Positions 18,549 to 26,884 of a stretch of DNA of 64,000 bases are shown piece by piece; position 1 is the stretch's first letter, and each line of letters starts with the position of its first letter. The translations under genes and the position numbers were made by a program. The stretch covers positions 4,691,001 through 4,755,000 of the forward strand of contig NZ_CP044218.1 of the NCBI RefSeq assembly GCF_008727715.1. The letters are read 5' to 3'. Below the pieces are notes generated by a model. The model was not told the origin of the DNA. It did no database searches and was given only the letters and a program-made list of their open reading frames with translations. The DNA is from Mesorhizobium terrae (lineage in GTDB: Bacteria; Pseudomonadota; Alphaproteobacteria; Rhizobiales; Rhizobiaceae).

Positions 18549-19129
18549 CGCAGGCCGTCCTCACCCTTGATGTCCTGGGCTTGTAGGCCACCGGCACGGG
18601 CATGCACGCGAGCGCCGGTCGTCATGGCCAACACCAGAACCATCTCGTTGTTTCGGGGGGCGTCGTTGATGCCAACTTCGATCGCGTCGAAATGGCTGCG
18701 CACATAAGAAGCGTTGACATGCGTGATCGGTATATCGATGCGCACGCCCGGTCCGCCGACTTTCTTGCTCGATGGCACGATCGCCTTGGCGCCGCCGAGC
18801 AGTTCACGCATCGCGTAACCACCGGGATTGTGCCAAAGCGCACCATGTTCAAGCTCGCCGCCGCCGCCGACGATGGCGCCCTTGCCATAACCTTCCACCA
18901 CGGAAGCGTCGCCGCCGAGCGCATCGACGAGCTTGCTCGCCATTTCCAGGCCCAAGGGCTTCAGGTCTTCCATGAAGGGTTGGATATCCTCGACATAGCG
19001 ACCGGCATAGGGGTTGGCGATCACCGCGAGCACGGAACCACGTTTCACCGGTTCGGGACGTATCGGCCCGCCCTCGTGAAACACCTCCTCGACCTGCACG
19101 ACCAATTTCCTGACGACCACGTCCGGCAT
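18545..19129 (-). CDS. DUF1185 (amino acid synthesis family) protein, copy 2
   Basis: This 194-residue protein is the upstream gene of the tandem DUF1185 pair. It has NPYAGRY, YGKGAIVGGGGELEHGA and SHFDAIEVGINDAPRNNE at positions equivalent to copy 1. ATG 19129 follows GGGAGCA. The frame extends further upstream, but those residues do not resemble the family. It is divergent from the BMP transporter operon, with about 240 bases between them that hold TGACCACC sites. Function is unknown; linkage to an enamidase and nucleoside uptake suggests a step in heterocycle breakdown. Confidence 0.85.
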   Translation of the reverse strand: MPDVVVRKLVVQVEEVFHEGGPIRPEPVKRGSVLAVIANPYAGRYVEDIQPFMEDLKPLGLEMASKLVDALGGDASVVEGYGKGAIVGGGGELEHGALWHNPGGYAMRELLGGAKAIVPSSKKVGGPGVRIDIPITHVNASYVRSHFDAIEVGINDAPRNNEMVLVLAMTTGARVHARAGGLQAQDIKGEDGLR

Positions 19130-19273
19130 CGACTGCTCCCAAATCAGACAGCTAAAACTTGTTAGAGTATCAACAATTATCGATCCACCGGTTTTGTCAA
19201 GACGCATACGGGGAAACGCGGCGGCGTCGATCGTCCATTACGGTTTCAGGCAAGCGTCTGGCCGATTGACAGT

Positions 19274-19289
19274 TTGTTTGACCACCCAT
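19274..19289 (+). promoter_or_regulatory. Putative operator, TGACCACC motif (site C)
   Basis: TTGTTTGACCACCCAT lies in the divergent region between the DUF1185 pair and the BMP operon. Its core is 20 bp before that of site D. Confidence 0.5.
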
Positions 19290-19296
19290 AAAGTCA

Positions 19297-19311
19297 TATG
19301 ACCACCAACAA
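19297..19311 (+). promoter_or_regulatory. Putative operator, TGACCACC motif (site D)
   Basis: TATGACCACCAACAA repeats the site B sequence, in the same orientation as site C and two helical turns from it. Confidence 0.5.
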
Positions 19312-19372
19312 GTTTGGGACATCGAAAAACGAGCCCGGAGCCTTGGAGGCGGGAGCTTTAATGGGGAGTGAG

Positions 19373-20380
19373 ATGAAAAGCGTATTCCAAAAATGCATGA
19401 TCGCCGGCGTGGCCCTCGTCGCCTCGCTCGGCTCGGCTGCAGCCGCCAACGGCAAGGTGTCGGTTGCTGCGATCTCGGGATATTTCGCGCAGGGCTTCGG
19501 TGTTTCCATCGTCAACGGCCTCAACAAAGCCAAGGACGAATTCGGCATCGACCTCAAGCTTGTCGACACCGGCAATCGTGCGCTCGACTATGAGGAACAG
19601 TTCTCCAATCTCGCCAAGGGCGGTCAGTACGATCTGATTTTCGTCATGGGCTGGGAGTTGGTTGACGCGCTTCAGAAGGCCAGCGCCGCCTATCCGAACC
19701 AGCGCTTCGTCTTCATCGATGGCGTGCTCGACAGCGACAAGATGATCTATGCCAATTTCGCCGAGGAACAGGGTTCCTTTGTTGCCGGCGCACTCGCTGG
19801 AATGATCGAGAACAAGGGAACCGCTTTTGAGAAGATCGGTGGCGGCAAAGCCATTGGCTTTGTCGGCGGCCGCGACATCCCTGTTATCCGCAACTTCCTG
19901 GGCGGCTATGAGCAGGGTTCGAAATATGCCGCTCCCGATGTGAAGGTGAACGCTGTTTTTGCCGGCACTTTCGATGACCCCGCAAAGGGTAGCGAGTTGG
20001 CTCAGGCGCTCTACGGGCAAGGCGCCGACATCGTCTACAATGTCGCAGGCCCGACGGGCGAAGGCGTCATGCAGGCAAGCGCAGCCGTCGACAAATATTC
20101 GATTGGCGTCGACGTCGACATGTGTGCCTCGGCGCCAGGCAACGTGCTTGCGTCGATGCTGAAGCGCGGCGACATCGCCGTCTACAGTCTGATCAAGGAC
20201 GAGGTCCAGGGCCGCAAGATTACCCCCGGTACGCGTACCTTCGACCTCGCCTCCGGTGGCGTCGAAGTTAAGGTCTGCAGCGACATTGCTCCATCGATCC
20301 CGGCGGACGTGACGGCCAAGCTTGACGAAATCAAGAAGGGCATCGCCGACGGCTCGATCAAGGTCGAACGCCACAAGTGA
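19373..20380 (+). CDS. BMP-family ABC transporter substrate-binding protein
   Basis: The 335-residue periplasmic protein has a cleavable signal peptide (KSVFQK, a hydrophobic core, then SAAAAN) and the BMP/Med fold: AAISGYFAQGFG at the start, YDLIFVMGWELVDALQKAS, FIDGVLDSD, and IGFVGGRDIPVIRNFLGGYEQG. It lacks a lipobox cysteine. The family binds nucleosides and similar compounds. ATG 19373 follows GGGGAGTGAG; an in-frame ATG at 19361 is less likely. It is the first gene of a plus-strand operon with ATPase, two permeases and two nucleoside hydrolases. Confidence 0.9.
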   Translation: MKSVFQKCMIAGVALVASLGSAAAANGKVSVAAISGYFAQGFGVSIVNGLNKAKDEFGIDLKLVDTGNRALDYEEQFSNLAKGGQYDLIFVMGWELVDALQKASAAYPNQRFVFIDGVLDSDKMIYANFAEEQGSFVAGALAGMIENKGTAFEKIGGGKAIGFVGGRDIPVIRNFLGGYEQGSKYAAPDVKVNAVFAGTFDDPAKGSELAQALYGQGADIVYNVAGPTGEGVMQASAAVDKYSIGVDVDMCASAPGNVLASMLKRGDIAVYSLIKDEVQGRKITPGTRTFDLASGGVEVKVCSDIAPSIPADVTAKLDEIKKGIADGSIKVERHK

Positions 20381-20493
20381 GCACAACCTGTCTCCGGAAG
20401 CTGGACTTCCGGAGACATCTTTTTCCGAAAATCAGATAGATATGGGTCGGCTCCGCTGTTCGGGGCGGATCGGACTCAAGCTGCGAGGCAATC

Positions 20494-22074
20494 GTGTCGG
20501 ACACGTCGCCAGCCAACACTGAAAAACCGACGGCAACGGCCGAAACTGCCGTTGAATTGATCGGCATCACCAAACGCTTCGGCGCTTTCGTCGCCAACGA
20601 GAACGTCAACCTCACGGTCAAGCGCGGCGAAATCCACGCCATCATCGGTGAGAATGGCGCCGGCAAGACGACGCTGATGAACATCCTTTTCGGTCTGCTG
20701 CAGCCCGACGAAGGCAAGATCAAGCTCAACGGCAAGGAAATTGTCGTCACCGATCCTGCCATGGCGATCGATGCCGGGCTTGGCATGGTGCACCAGCACT
20801 TCAAGCTGGTACCATCGCTGTCCGTCGCCGAGAACGTGTTTCTCGGCATGGAAATCCGCCGCAACGGCCTGATCGACCACACCGCCCAGATCGACAGGAC
20901 GCGTGAACTGTCCGAGCGCTTTGGCCTCAAGGTGGAACCGGAAGAGCGCGTGTCTCTGCTCTCTGTCGGCATTGAGCAGCGCATCGAGATCCTGAAAGTG
21001 CTGGCGCGCGGCGCGCGCACGATCATCCTTGACGAACCCACCGCGGTGCTGACACCACAGGAAAGCCGCGAGCTGTTCCAGACGCTGCGCGGCTTCGTCG
21101 CCGGGGGCATGACCGTCATCTTCATCTCGCACCACCTCGAGGAGGTGATGGAGGTGTCCGATACAGTGACCGTGTTGCGTCACGGCAAACACGTCGCCAC
21201 GCGCCCGACAGCCGAACTCACCAAGGCCGATCTGGTCCGCATGATGGTCGGTCGCGACGTGAGCTTCGATCGCCGCCCGCGCGGGAAGACCGACGGCCAG
21301 GTGGTTCTTGAGGTGAGGAACCTCTGGGCCCGCGACGACCGCCGCCTGCCGGCGTTGCGCGATGCGAATTTCACAGTGCGCGCCGGCGAGATCGTCGGCA
21401 TCGCCGGTGTCGCCGGCAACGGCCAGACGGAACTGGCCGAAGTGCTGTCGGGCCTGCGTCCGGCAAGCCACGGCTCCGCCATGCTCAAGGGTCGCGATCT
21501 GACCACGCTGTCGCCGGCCGAAATTCGTGAGGCGGGCTTCGCCCATGTACCCGGCGACCGCATGGTGCGTGGCGTCGACGGCTCCGCCTCAATCTCATCG
21601 AATTTTTTGATGGGGCGCCAGTTCAAGGCACCGTGGAATCGCGGGGGCCGTCTCGACTGGCGCGCGGTCGCCGATCAGGCGACGGAGATGATCAAGCGTT
21701 TCGACATCCGCGCACGCGGGCCAGAAGACACAGTCAAGCGCCTGTCGGGCGGCAATATCCAGAAAGTGGTGCTGGCGCGCGAATTCACCAATGAAGCGGA
21801 CTTCCTGCTCATCGACCAACCGACGCGCGGCGTCGACATCGGCGCGCAGGAATCCATCCACGACGAGATCATGCGCCAGCGTGCCGCTGGCCGCGCCGTG
21901 CTCGTCATCTCGGTGCAGCTCGACGAACTGCTCACTTTGGCCGATCGCATCCTGGTGATGTTCAACGGCCGCATCATGGGCGAGGTCGATGGCGACAGCG
22001 CCGACAGCGAAAGGATCGGCATGATGATGGCAGGCCTGGAAGCTGAGGCTGCGACCGGCGAGGTAGCGGCATGA
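20494..22074 (+). CDS. Nucleoside-type ABC transporter ATP-binding protein (two ABC domains)
   Basis: The 526-residue protein has two ABC cassettes, as in the YufO/NupO and RbsA families. Domain 1 has GENGAGKTT, VSLLSVGIEQRIEI as signature region and ILDEPTAVLTP. Domain 2 has a degenerate Walker A GVAGNGQTE, the signature RLSGGNIQKV and LIDQPTRGVD. The weaker second ATP site is usual for this family. It starts at GTG 20494 after GAGGCA and overlaps the next gene by 4 nt. It energises uptake by the two permeases that follow. Confidence 0.92.
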   Translation: MSDTSPANTEKPTATAETAVELIGITKRFGAFVANENVNLTVKRGEIHAIIGENGAGKTTLMNILFGLLQPDEGKIKLNGKEIVVTDPAMAIDAGLGMVHQHFKLVPSLSVAENVFLGMEIRRNGLIDHTAQIDRTRELSERFGLKVEPEERVSLLSVGIEQRIEILKVLARGARTIILDEPTAVLTPQESRELFQTLRGFVAGGMTVIFISHHLEEVMEVSDTVTVLRHGKHVATRPTAELTKADLVRMMVGRDVSFDRRPRGKTDGQVVLEVRNLWARDDRRLPALRDANFTVRAGEIVGIAGVAGNGQTELAEVLSGLRPASHGSAMLKGRDLTTLSPAEIREAGFAHVPGDRMVRGVDGSASISSNFLMGRQFKAPWNRGGRLDWRAVADQATEMIKRFDIRARGPEDTVKRLSGGNIQKVVLAREFTNEADFLLIDQPTRGVDIGAQESIHDEIMRQRAAGRAVLVISVQLDELLTLADRILVMFNGRIMGEVDGDSADSERIGMMMAGLEAEAATGEVAA

Positions 22075-23111
22075 GCGAGAGATTGCGCGCCTTCTACGGC
22101 CAGATCATCGCCGTGGCGATCGCCCTCGCCATCGGCGCGGTGATCATCGTGCTCGTCGACGAGAGCCCCATCAAGGTGTTCATGACGCTGCTCAGAGGCG
22201 CGTTCGGCGATCAGGCCAAGGTTGCCGGCACCCTGCTGCAGACGACGCCAATCCTGATCTGCGGCATCGCCGCCTGCATTGGCCTGCGCGGCGGCATGTT
22301 CAATGTCGGCATCGAGGGCCAGCTGTTCCTCGGCGGTTTCGCCGCTGCCTGGGTCGGCTTCGCCCTGCCACTGTCGGCCGGCCTGCATGTCGTGGTCGGC
22401 ATGGCGGTGGCGGTACTTGCCGGTGCCGCCTGGGTGGCGATCCCTGCTTATTTCCGCGCGCGCTACAACACCAACGAGGTCGTTTCGACGATCCTGTCGA
22501 ACTATGTCGCGGTGCTACTCACCTCTTACTTCACCATCTTCCTGTTCAAGCGTCCGGGTGGCTGGTCGGAGACCCCGCCGATCCTGCCGACGGCCTATTT
22601 GCCCGAACTGTTCTCGTTCTCGCGGCTCAACTGGGGCCTGGTCATCGGCCTCGCGCTGGCGCTCTTTGTCGCCTGGTTCTTCCGCCATACCGCCAAGGGC
22701 TACTCGGTCTCGATGGTCGGTTCGGCGCCGAAATTCGCCGAATATGGCGGCATCGACGTCAAGCGCCAAGGCTTCCTGGTGCTGCTCGCCTCGGGGGCGG
22801 TCGGCGGCCTTGCCGGGGGCATCGAGACGCTCGGCGTCCATCACCGCTTCATGGAGGGTTTTGCGCCCGGGTTCGGCTTCGACGGACTGATCGCGGCGCT
22901 GCTTGCCAACGGCTCGCCCATTGGCACCATCTTCACGGCGCTGTTCTTCGGCGCTCTGCGCAACGGCTCGCTGCTGCTCGAAACCGACACCAACGCCTCG
23001 CGCGAAATCATCACCGTCATCCAGGCCCTCATCATCCTCAGCGTTTCGGCGCAGGTCTTGATGAAGCGCCGCGGCGACAGCACGGCGGGAGAACGTCGAT
23101 GGAAGTTCTGA
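22071..23111 (+). CDS. ABC transporter permease (nucleoside type, subunit 1)
   Basis: The 346-residue membrane protein has many hydrophobic segments and the YufP/BPD_transp_2 landmarks: GLRGGMFNVGIEGQLFLGGF and YNTNEVVSTILSNYVAVLL. It starts within the ATPase stop (ATGA) and overlaps the second permease by 13 nt, so expression is tightly coupled. It forms the transmembrane channel together with the next gene product. Confidence 0.92.
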   Translation: MSERLRAFYGQIIAVAIALAIGAVIIVLVDESPIKVFMTLLRGAFGDQAKVAGTLLQTTPILICGIAACIGLRGGMFNVGIEGQLFLGGFAAAWVGFALPLSAGLHVVVGMAVAVLAGAAWVAIPAYFRARYNTNEVVSTILSNYVAVLLTSYFTIFLFKRPGGWSETPPILPTAYLPELFSFSRLNWGLVIGLALALFVAWFFRHTAKGYSVSMVGSAPKFAEYGGIDVKRQGFLVLLASGAVGGLAGGIETLGVHHRFMEGFAPGFGFDGLIAALLANGSPIGTIFTALFFGALRNGSLLLETDTNASREIITVIQALIILSVSAQVLMKRRGDSTAGERRWKF

Positions 23112-24085
23112 GCAGCCTGTTTAATGTCGCGCTGCTGGTCGCCATGCTGCGAACCACGGCGCCGATCCTGCTCGTCGCTCTCGGCGGTTCGTTCACCACC
23201 AAGGCCGGCATCTTCAACATCGGCCTCGAGGGCCAGATGCTGGTCGGCGCATTCTTCGCGGTGCTCGGCTCGATCTGGTCGGGCTCGGCCCTGGTCGGCG
23301 TCGCCTGTGGCGTGGCCGCGGCACTGATCTTCGCGCTCGCCTTCGCCGTGCTGGTGGTCTCTTTCCGCGCCAACGAGGTTGTCGTCGGCCTCGCGTTGAA
23401 CATCCTCGCAGGCGGCATGACGATTTCACTGATGAAGGCGATCTTCGGCACGCGTGGCTCGATCGTCGGCAAGGGCATCGTCGGCCTGCCCAAGGTGCAG
23501 ATCCCTGGTGCGCGAGACCTGTTGGGTTCGTGGGCACCGCTGGTCAACGGCTTCACGCCGATGGTCTATGTCGCCTTCATCGCCGTGCCGCTTTTGGTGC
23601 TGTTTTACAAGCGCACGCGGCTTGGTCTCTATATTCGCGTCGTCGGCGAAAAGCCCGAGGCTGCCGAGGCGCTCGGCATCTCCATCACCCGCGTGCGCTA
23701 CACCGCCTCGCTGCTCTGCGGCCTGCTGGCCGGTCTCGCCGGTGCGCATCTGTCGCTTGGCTACATCACCATGTTCACCGAGAACATGTCGTCTGGTCGC
23801 GGTTTCATGGCCGTCGCCATCCTGATCTTCTCGGCCGGCGATCCGCTCAAGGTGCTGGCGGGCTGTCTGCTGTTCGGCTTCGCCGACGCCTTCTCGCTGC
23901 GGCTCCAGACCTTCGGCTTCCCGTCCTACCTCATCCTGGCGGTCCCTTATCTGGTGGCACTGGTGGCACTGTTCGCTCTGTCCTACCGCAGCCGGCCGAA
24001 GATCATCCGCGAGACGCTGGAGAGTATGAAGAAGCTGCTCTCCGTCGAGAACAAGCCGGCCGGGACCGGCACCAACGCAGGTTGA
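23099..24085 (+). CDS. ABC transporter permease (nucleoside type, subunit 2)
   Basis: The 328-residue permease of the YufQ type has FTTKAGIFNIGLEGQMLVGAF, FRANEVVVGLALNILAGG and LGYITMFTENMSSGRGFMA. It is the partner of the preceding permease. The 17-nt gap to the first nucleoside hydrolase holds its GAAGGA ribosome site. Confidence 0.92.
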   Translation: MEVLSSLFNVALLVAMLRTTAPILLVALGGSFTTKAGIFNIGLEGQMLVGAFFAVLGSIWSGSALVGVACGVAAALIFALAFAVLVVSFRANEVVVGLALNILAGGMTISLMKAIFGTRGSIVGKGIVGLPKVQIPGARDLLGSWAPLVNGFTPMVYVAFIAVPLLVLFYKRTRLGLYIRVVGEKPEAAEALGISITRVRYTASLLCGLLAGLAGAHLSLGYITMFTENMSSGRGFMAVAILIFSAGDPLKVLAGCLLFGFADAFSLRLQTFGFPSYLILAVPYLVALVALFALSYRSRPKIIRETLESMKKLLSVENKPAGTGTNAG

Positions 24086-24102
24086 AGGATCGCATCAGCA
24101 CA

Positions 24103-25116
24103 ATGGAACGCATCATCCTCGACGTGGATTCGGCCGGCGACGACATTCTCGCCGTGCTGTTTGCCGCGGCCAATCCGAACGTGAAGCTGGAGGCGGTGAC
24201 TACGTGCACCGGTGCCGCCGGCCCGATCGAGCAGGTTACCAATGTCGTGCTCAACACGCTGTCGCTCGCCGGCCGCGACGACATTCCGGTTCACGCCGGC
24301 GCCTGGCGGCCGATCGTCGGTCACTCCAGGGCCGACATGGAAGCGCCTGTGCATTTCGAAAAGACGCTTACCGCCCGCTTCGGCGACCGGCTGAAGAAGT
24401 TCAACCCGCCTGCGTCAAAACCAAAGCGCGATGCGACGCCGGGCCATGCTGTCGATTTCATCATCAAGACGGTGATGGCCAATCCCGGCCAGATCACGCT
24501 TGTCACCACCGGCCCGCTGACCAATGCGGCGATGGCGCTGTTGCAGGAATCCCGGCTCGCCGGGGCGCTGAAGCGGCTTTTAGTGCTCGGCGGCACCTTT
24601 ACCACGCCCGGTAACATCACGCCGGTGACCGAATACAACATCTGGGCCGATCCGGAAGCGTCGCGCATCGTGCTCAACGCCGAGGTCGACAAGATCCTCG
24701 TGCCACTCGACATTTGCGAAGACAACCGCGTCGCCACCTCCATGCTGACGCGCGACGACATCGCCGACATGCAGGCGAAATCGAAGGATAATCCCGTCCT
24801 CGACATGATCGCCGACGTGTTCCCGATCTATATCGACATCTGGCGCGAGTTCTTCGGCCTCGTCGGCTTCCCGCTCGACGACGTCATCACCGTGGCGCTG
24901 GCCTTCGATCCCGAACTTTCGACTCTGACCGAGCCGCTGTTCGTCGACGTGCTGATCGACGGCCGCGTCTCGCGCGGCCAGACGGTCGCCTATCGTGGCT
25001 TCCAGATATTGCCCGGTGGCGGCCCGAAGACGACGCGCATCGGCACCGATCTCGAAGGCCGCCGCTTCCTCGACATGTTCAAAGAAACCATCGCGCGTTA
25101 CGAGCGGACGGCGTGA
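24103..25116 (+). CDS. Nucleoside hydrolase family protein, variant active site
   Basis: The 337-residue protein has the nucleoside-hydrolase fold. The N-terminal calcium/ribose motif reads DVDSAGDD (D7, D9, D13, D14) instead of the usual DxDPGHDD. The late motif reads PLDDVITVALAFDP where typical members have HDPLA, so the histidine is replaced by aspartate (about 259). LVTTGPLTNAA and TEYNIWADPEA are well kept. The four aspartates should still bind Ca2+ and ribose, but leaving-group handling may differ. ATG 24103 follows GAAGGA. It sits with a canonical homologue directly downstream. Confidence 0.88.
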   Translation: MERIILDVDSAGDDILAVLFAAANPNVKLEAVTTCTGAAGPIEQVTNVVLNTLSLAGRDDIPVHAGAWRPIVGHSRADMEAPVHFEKTLTARFGDRLKKFNPPASKPKRDATPGHAVDFIIKTVMANPGQITLVTTGPLTNAAMALLQESRLAGALKRLLVLGGTFTTPGNITPVTEYNIWADPEASRIVLNAEVDKILVPLDICEDNRVATSMLTRDDIADMQAKSKDNPVLDMIADVFPIYIDIWREFFGLVGFPLDDVITVALAFDPELSTLTEPLFVDVLIDGRVSRGQTVAYRGFQILPGGGPKTTRIGTDLEGRRFLDMFKETIARYERTA

Positions 25117-25127
25117 AGAGTGCAATC

Positions 25128-26057
25128 ATGAAACCTACACCCATCCTCTTCGACTGCGACCCCGGCCACGACGACGCCATCGCCCTGGTCATGGCGCATC
25201 GCTCGCCAGCCATCGAACTGCTCGGCGTCACCACCACCTGCGGCAATGCCGAGCTGGAAAAGACGACGACCAACGCCTTGCGCATCCTCGAATACATCGG
25301 CGCCGGCGACGTGCCAGTCGCTGCCGGCTGCCACCGCCCGCTGGCGCGACCGCTGGTGCTCGGCACCGCCGACGGTCCGAGTGGCCTCGAAGGTTCGCCC
25401 TACCTGCCGCAGGCGACCATCAAGCCGGTCGATCAGCATGCGGTCGACTTCCTTGCCGACAAGCTTCTGGCCTCGCCCGAGCCGCTGCTCGTGGTCGCCA
25501 CCGGACCGCTCTGCAACATCGGCCTATTGATCCTCAAGCACCCCGAGGTGCTGCCCAAGATCAAGGAACTGATCTGGATGGGCGGCGTGTTCTACCGCAA
25601 GAGCGAGATCATCACGCCGACCGAGTTCAACGCCTTCTGCGATCCCGAAGCGCTGAAGATCGTGCTCGATTCCGGCGTGCCGATCCTCATGGTCGGCCTC
25701 GACGTGACCATGCGGGTGCTGGTCGAGAAGGCGCAATATGCCGAACTCGCCACCATCGACACGCCGCTGGGCAAGCTCGTCAACGACTGGCTGCTGTTCT
25801 ACGAGAAGCTGCATCGCAACTCGATGGGCGTCGGCGGCGCTATGCACGACCCGCTAGCGCTGGCGCTGGCCATCGATCCCACACTGGTCAAGACCCGGCC
25901 GGCCCATATCGCCGTCGACCTGACCGGCACCCATACCTTCGGCGCAACCGTCGCCGACTTCTGGGGCGAGCGCGGCGAGAAAGACAACGCCAGGATTGCC
26001 TACGACGTCGATGCCGACCGCTTCTTCAAGTTGATGTTCGATCTTTTGAGAGATTGA
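25128..26057 (+). CDS. Nucleoside hydrolase (inosine/uridine-preferring type)
   Basis: The 309-residue protein has the canonical motif DCDPGHDD (9-16), VVATGPLCNIGLL, TEFNAFCDPEA and MHDPLALALAIDP with the active-site histidine. It hydrolyses the N-glycosidic bond of nucleosides to base plus ribose. ATG 25128 has a GAAGAG site 8 nt upstream; a GTG at 25113 overlapping the previous stop (GTGA) is an alternative start. It is the last gene of the BMP operon. It would release the base of imported nucleosides in the cytoplasm, since no signal peptide is seen. Confidence 0.92.
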   Translation: MKPTPILFDCDPGHDDAIALVMAHRSPAIELLGVTTTCGNAELEKTTTNALRILEYIGAGDVPVAAGCHRPLARPLVLGTADGPSGLEGSPYLPQATIKPVDQHAVDFLADKLLASPEPLLVVATGPLCNIGLLILKHPEVLPKIKELIWMGGVFYRKSEIITPTEFNAFCDPEALKIVLDSGVPILMVGLDVTMRVLVEKAQYAELATIDTPLGKLVNDWLLFYEKLHRNSMGVGGAMHDPLALALAIDPTLVKTRPAHIAVDLTGTHTFGATVADFWGERGEKDNARIAYDVDADRFFKLMFDLLRD

Positions 26058-26076
26058 AGGTTGCACTTCAAATAGT

Positions 26077-26108
26077 GAGGAAGGGGAGGCTGGGCAGTCC
26101 CCTCCCTC
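26077..26108 (+). terminator. Hairpin at end of BMP/nucleoside hydrolase operon
   Basis: GAGGAAGGGGA (26077-26087) pairs with TCCCCTCCCTC (26098-26108) with one mismatch, 20 bases after the last stop. A short T-containing stretch follows. Confidence 0.55.
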
Positions 26109-26408
26109 GTTTGTGAGAGCCGCCCCTATGGATGTCTGCCGCGCGTCACAAGCTGTGTTGCGGTCGCGTGATGCGCAAGCCTTGCCGGTGACGCCAGGGG
26201 GAACACGTGCAGATCCTTTTTCGGTTTGTCAGCTCGGGAATGGGTAAAGATGCCTCAATCATCGGCGCCACAGGAGCACGAAGTACATTCACTCTAAGTC
26301 CAACCCTGCCGTGATCGTGATGGCTGGATGGGCCGTTGGTTCAACGCAGGAACGACGCGCAAAAGGAAAACCGGATGTTAGGCTCGGTCACGTGCCCAAT
26401 GTCGGTGA

Positions 26409-26726
26409 TCCGGGAGGGAACTATTCATCATCCGGGCCGGAATCGATGAACCTGAGTATGCGCCCGTCGACGGGAATGAGCTTCTCGCTGCAACACTGGT
26501 AGCCCGCGGCTTGGCCTGGTAGGCGAAAACCTTCGAGATCTTAGCGGCCGGCCTGATGTCTCGGATAGACACGGATCGAGCTGTTTATGAGTATGCCCAC
26601 CGACTGCCGATTCCGGCGCGACCGCGACGTCCAGCGGAATCACCGCCAAGGTCTGCGTTCAGGAAGCTGCGAGGCCGATCTCTACGGCCGAAACGACGGC
26701 GCATTGCTGTCCGGAGTGAGTGACCG
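26409..26726 (+). pseudogene. Possible decayed reading frame with internal TAG
   Basis: The frame containing RAGIDEPEYAPVDGNELLAA, then a TAG at 26520-26522, then SRIDTDRAVYEYAHRLPIP reads like real protein but has no start codon and one internal stop. The family is not recognised. Low certainty. Confidence 0.3.
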
Positions 26727-26728
26727 CG

Positions 26729-26884
26729 CTATTTCTCTCGTTTTTCAATCTTTAGATTTGGGAGGTCGGGTCGCATGGATACCACACCGGCCTCCTTCAA
26801 GGCTGTGTATCCAACTTTTTTGAGGAGCTTCTCTGTTTTGGCGCGCTCCTTGTCGAGTGCGCTCTCACGCTTGACCTTGGGCAT
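26729..26884 (-). CDS. Small charged hypothetical protein (51 residues)
   Basis: ATG 26884 is preceded at good spacing by GGAGG. The product is lysine/glutamate-rich, begins MPKVKRESALDKERAKTEKL and ends KIEKREK, and is probably helical in its first half. No family is recognised. It stands alone in a gene-poor stretch. The ribosome site is the main reason to list it. Confidence 0.4.
   Translation of the reverse strand: MPKVKRESALDKERAKTEKLLKKVGYTALKEAGVVSMRPDLPNLKIEKREK

Noticed and set aside
23530-24102. An N-terminal extension of the first nucleoside hydrolase frame
   Set aside because: It overlaps the permease gene in another frame and does not resemble the family; ATG 24103 with GAAGGA is the better start.
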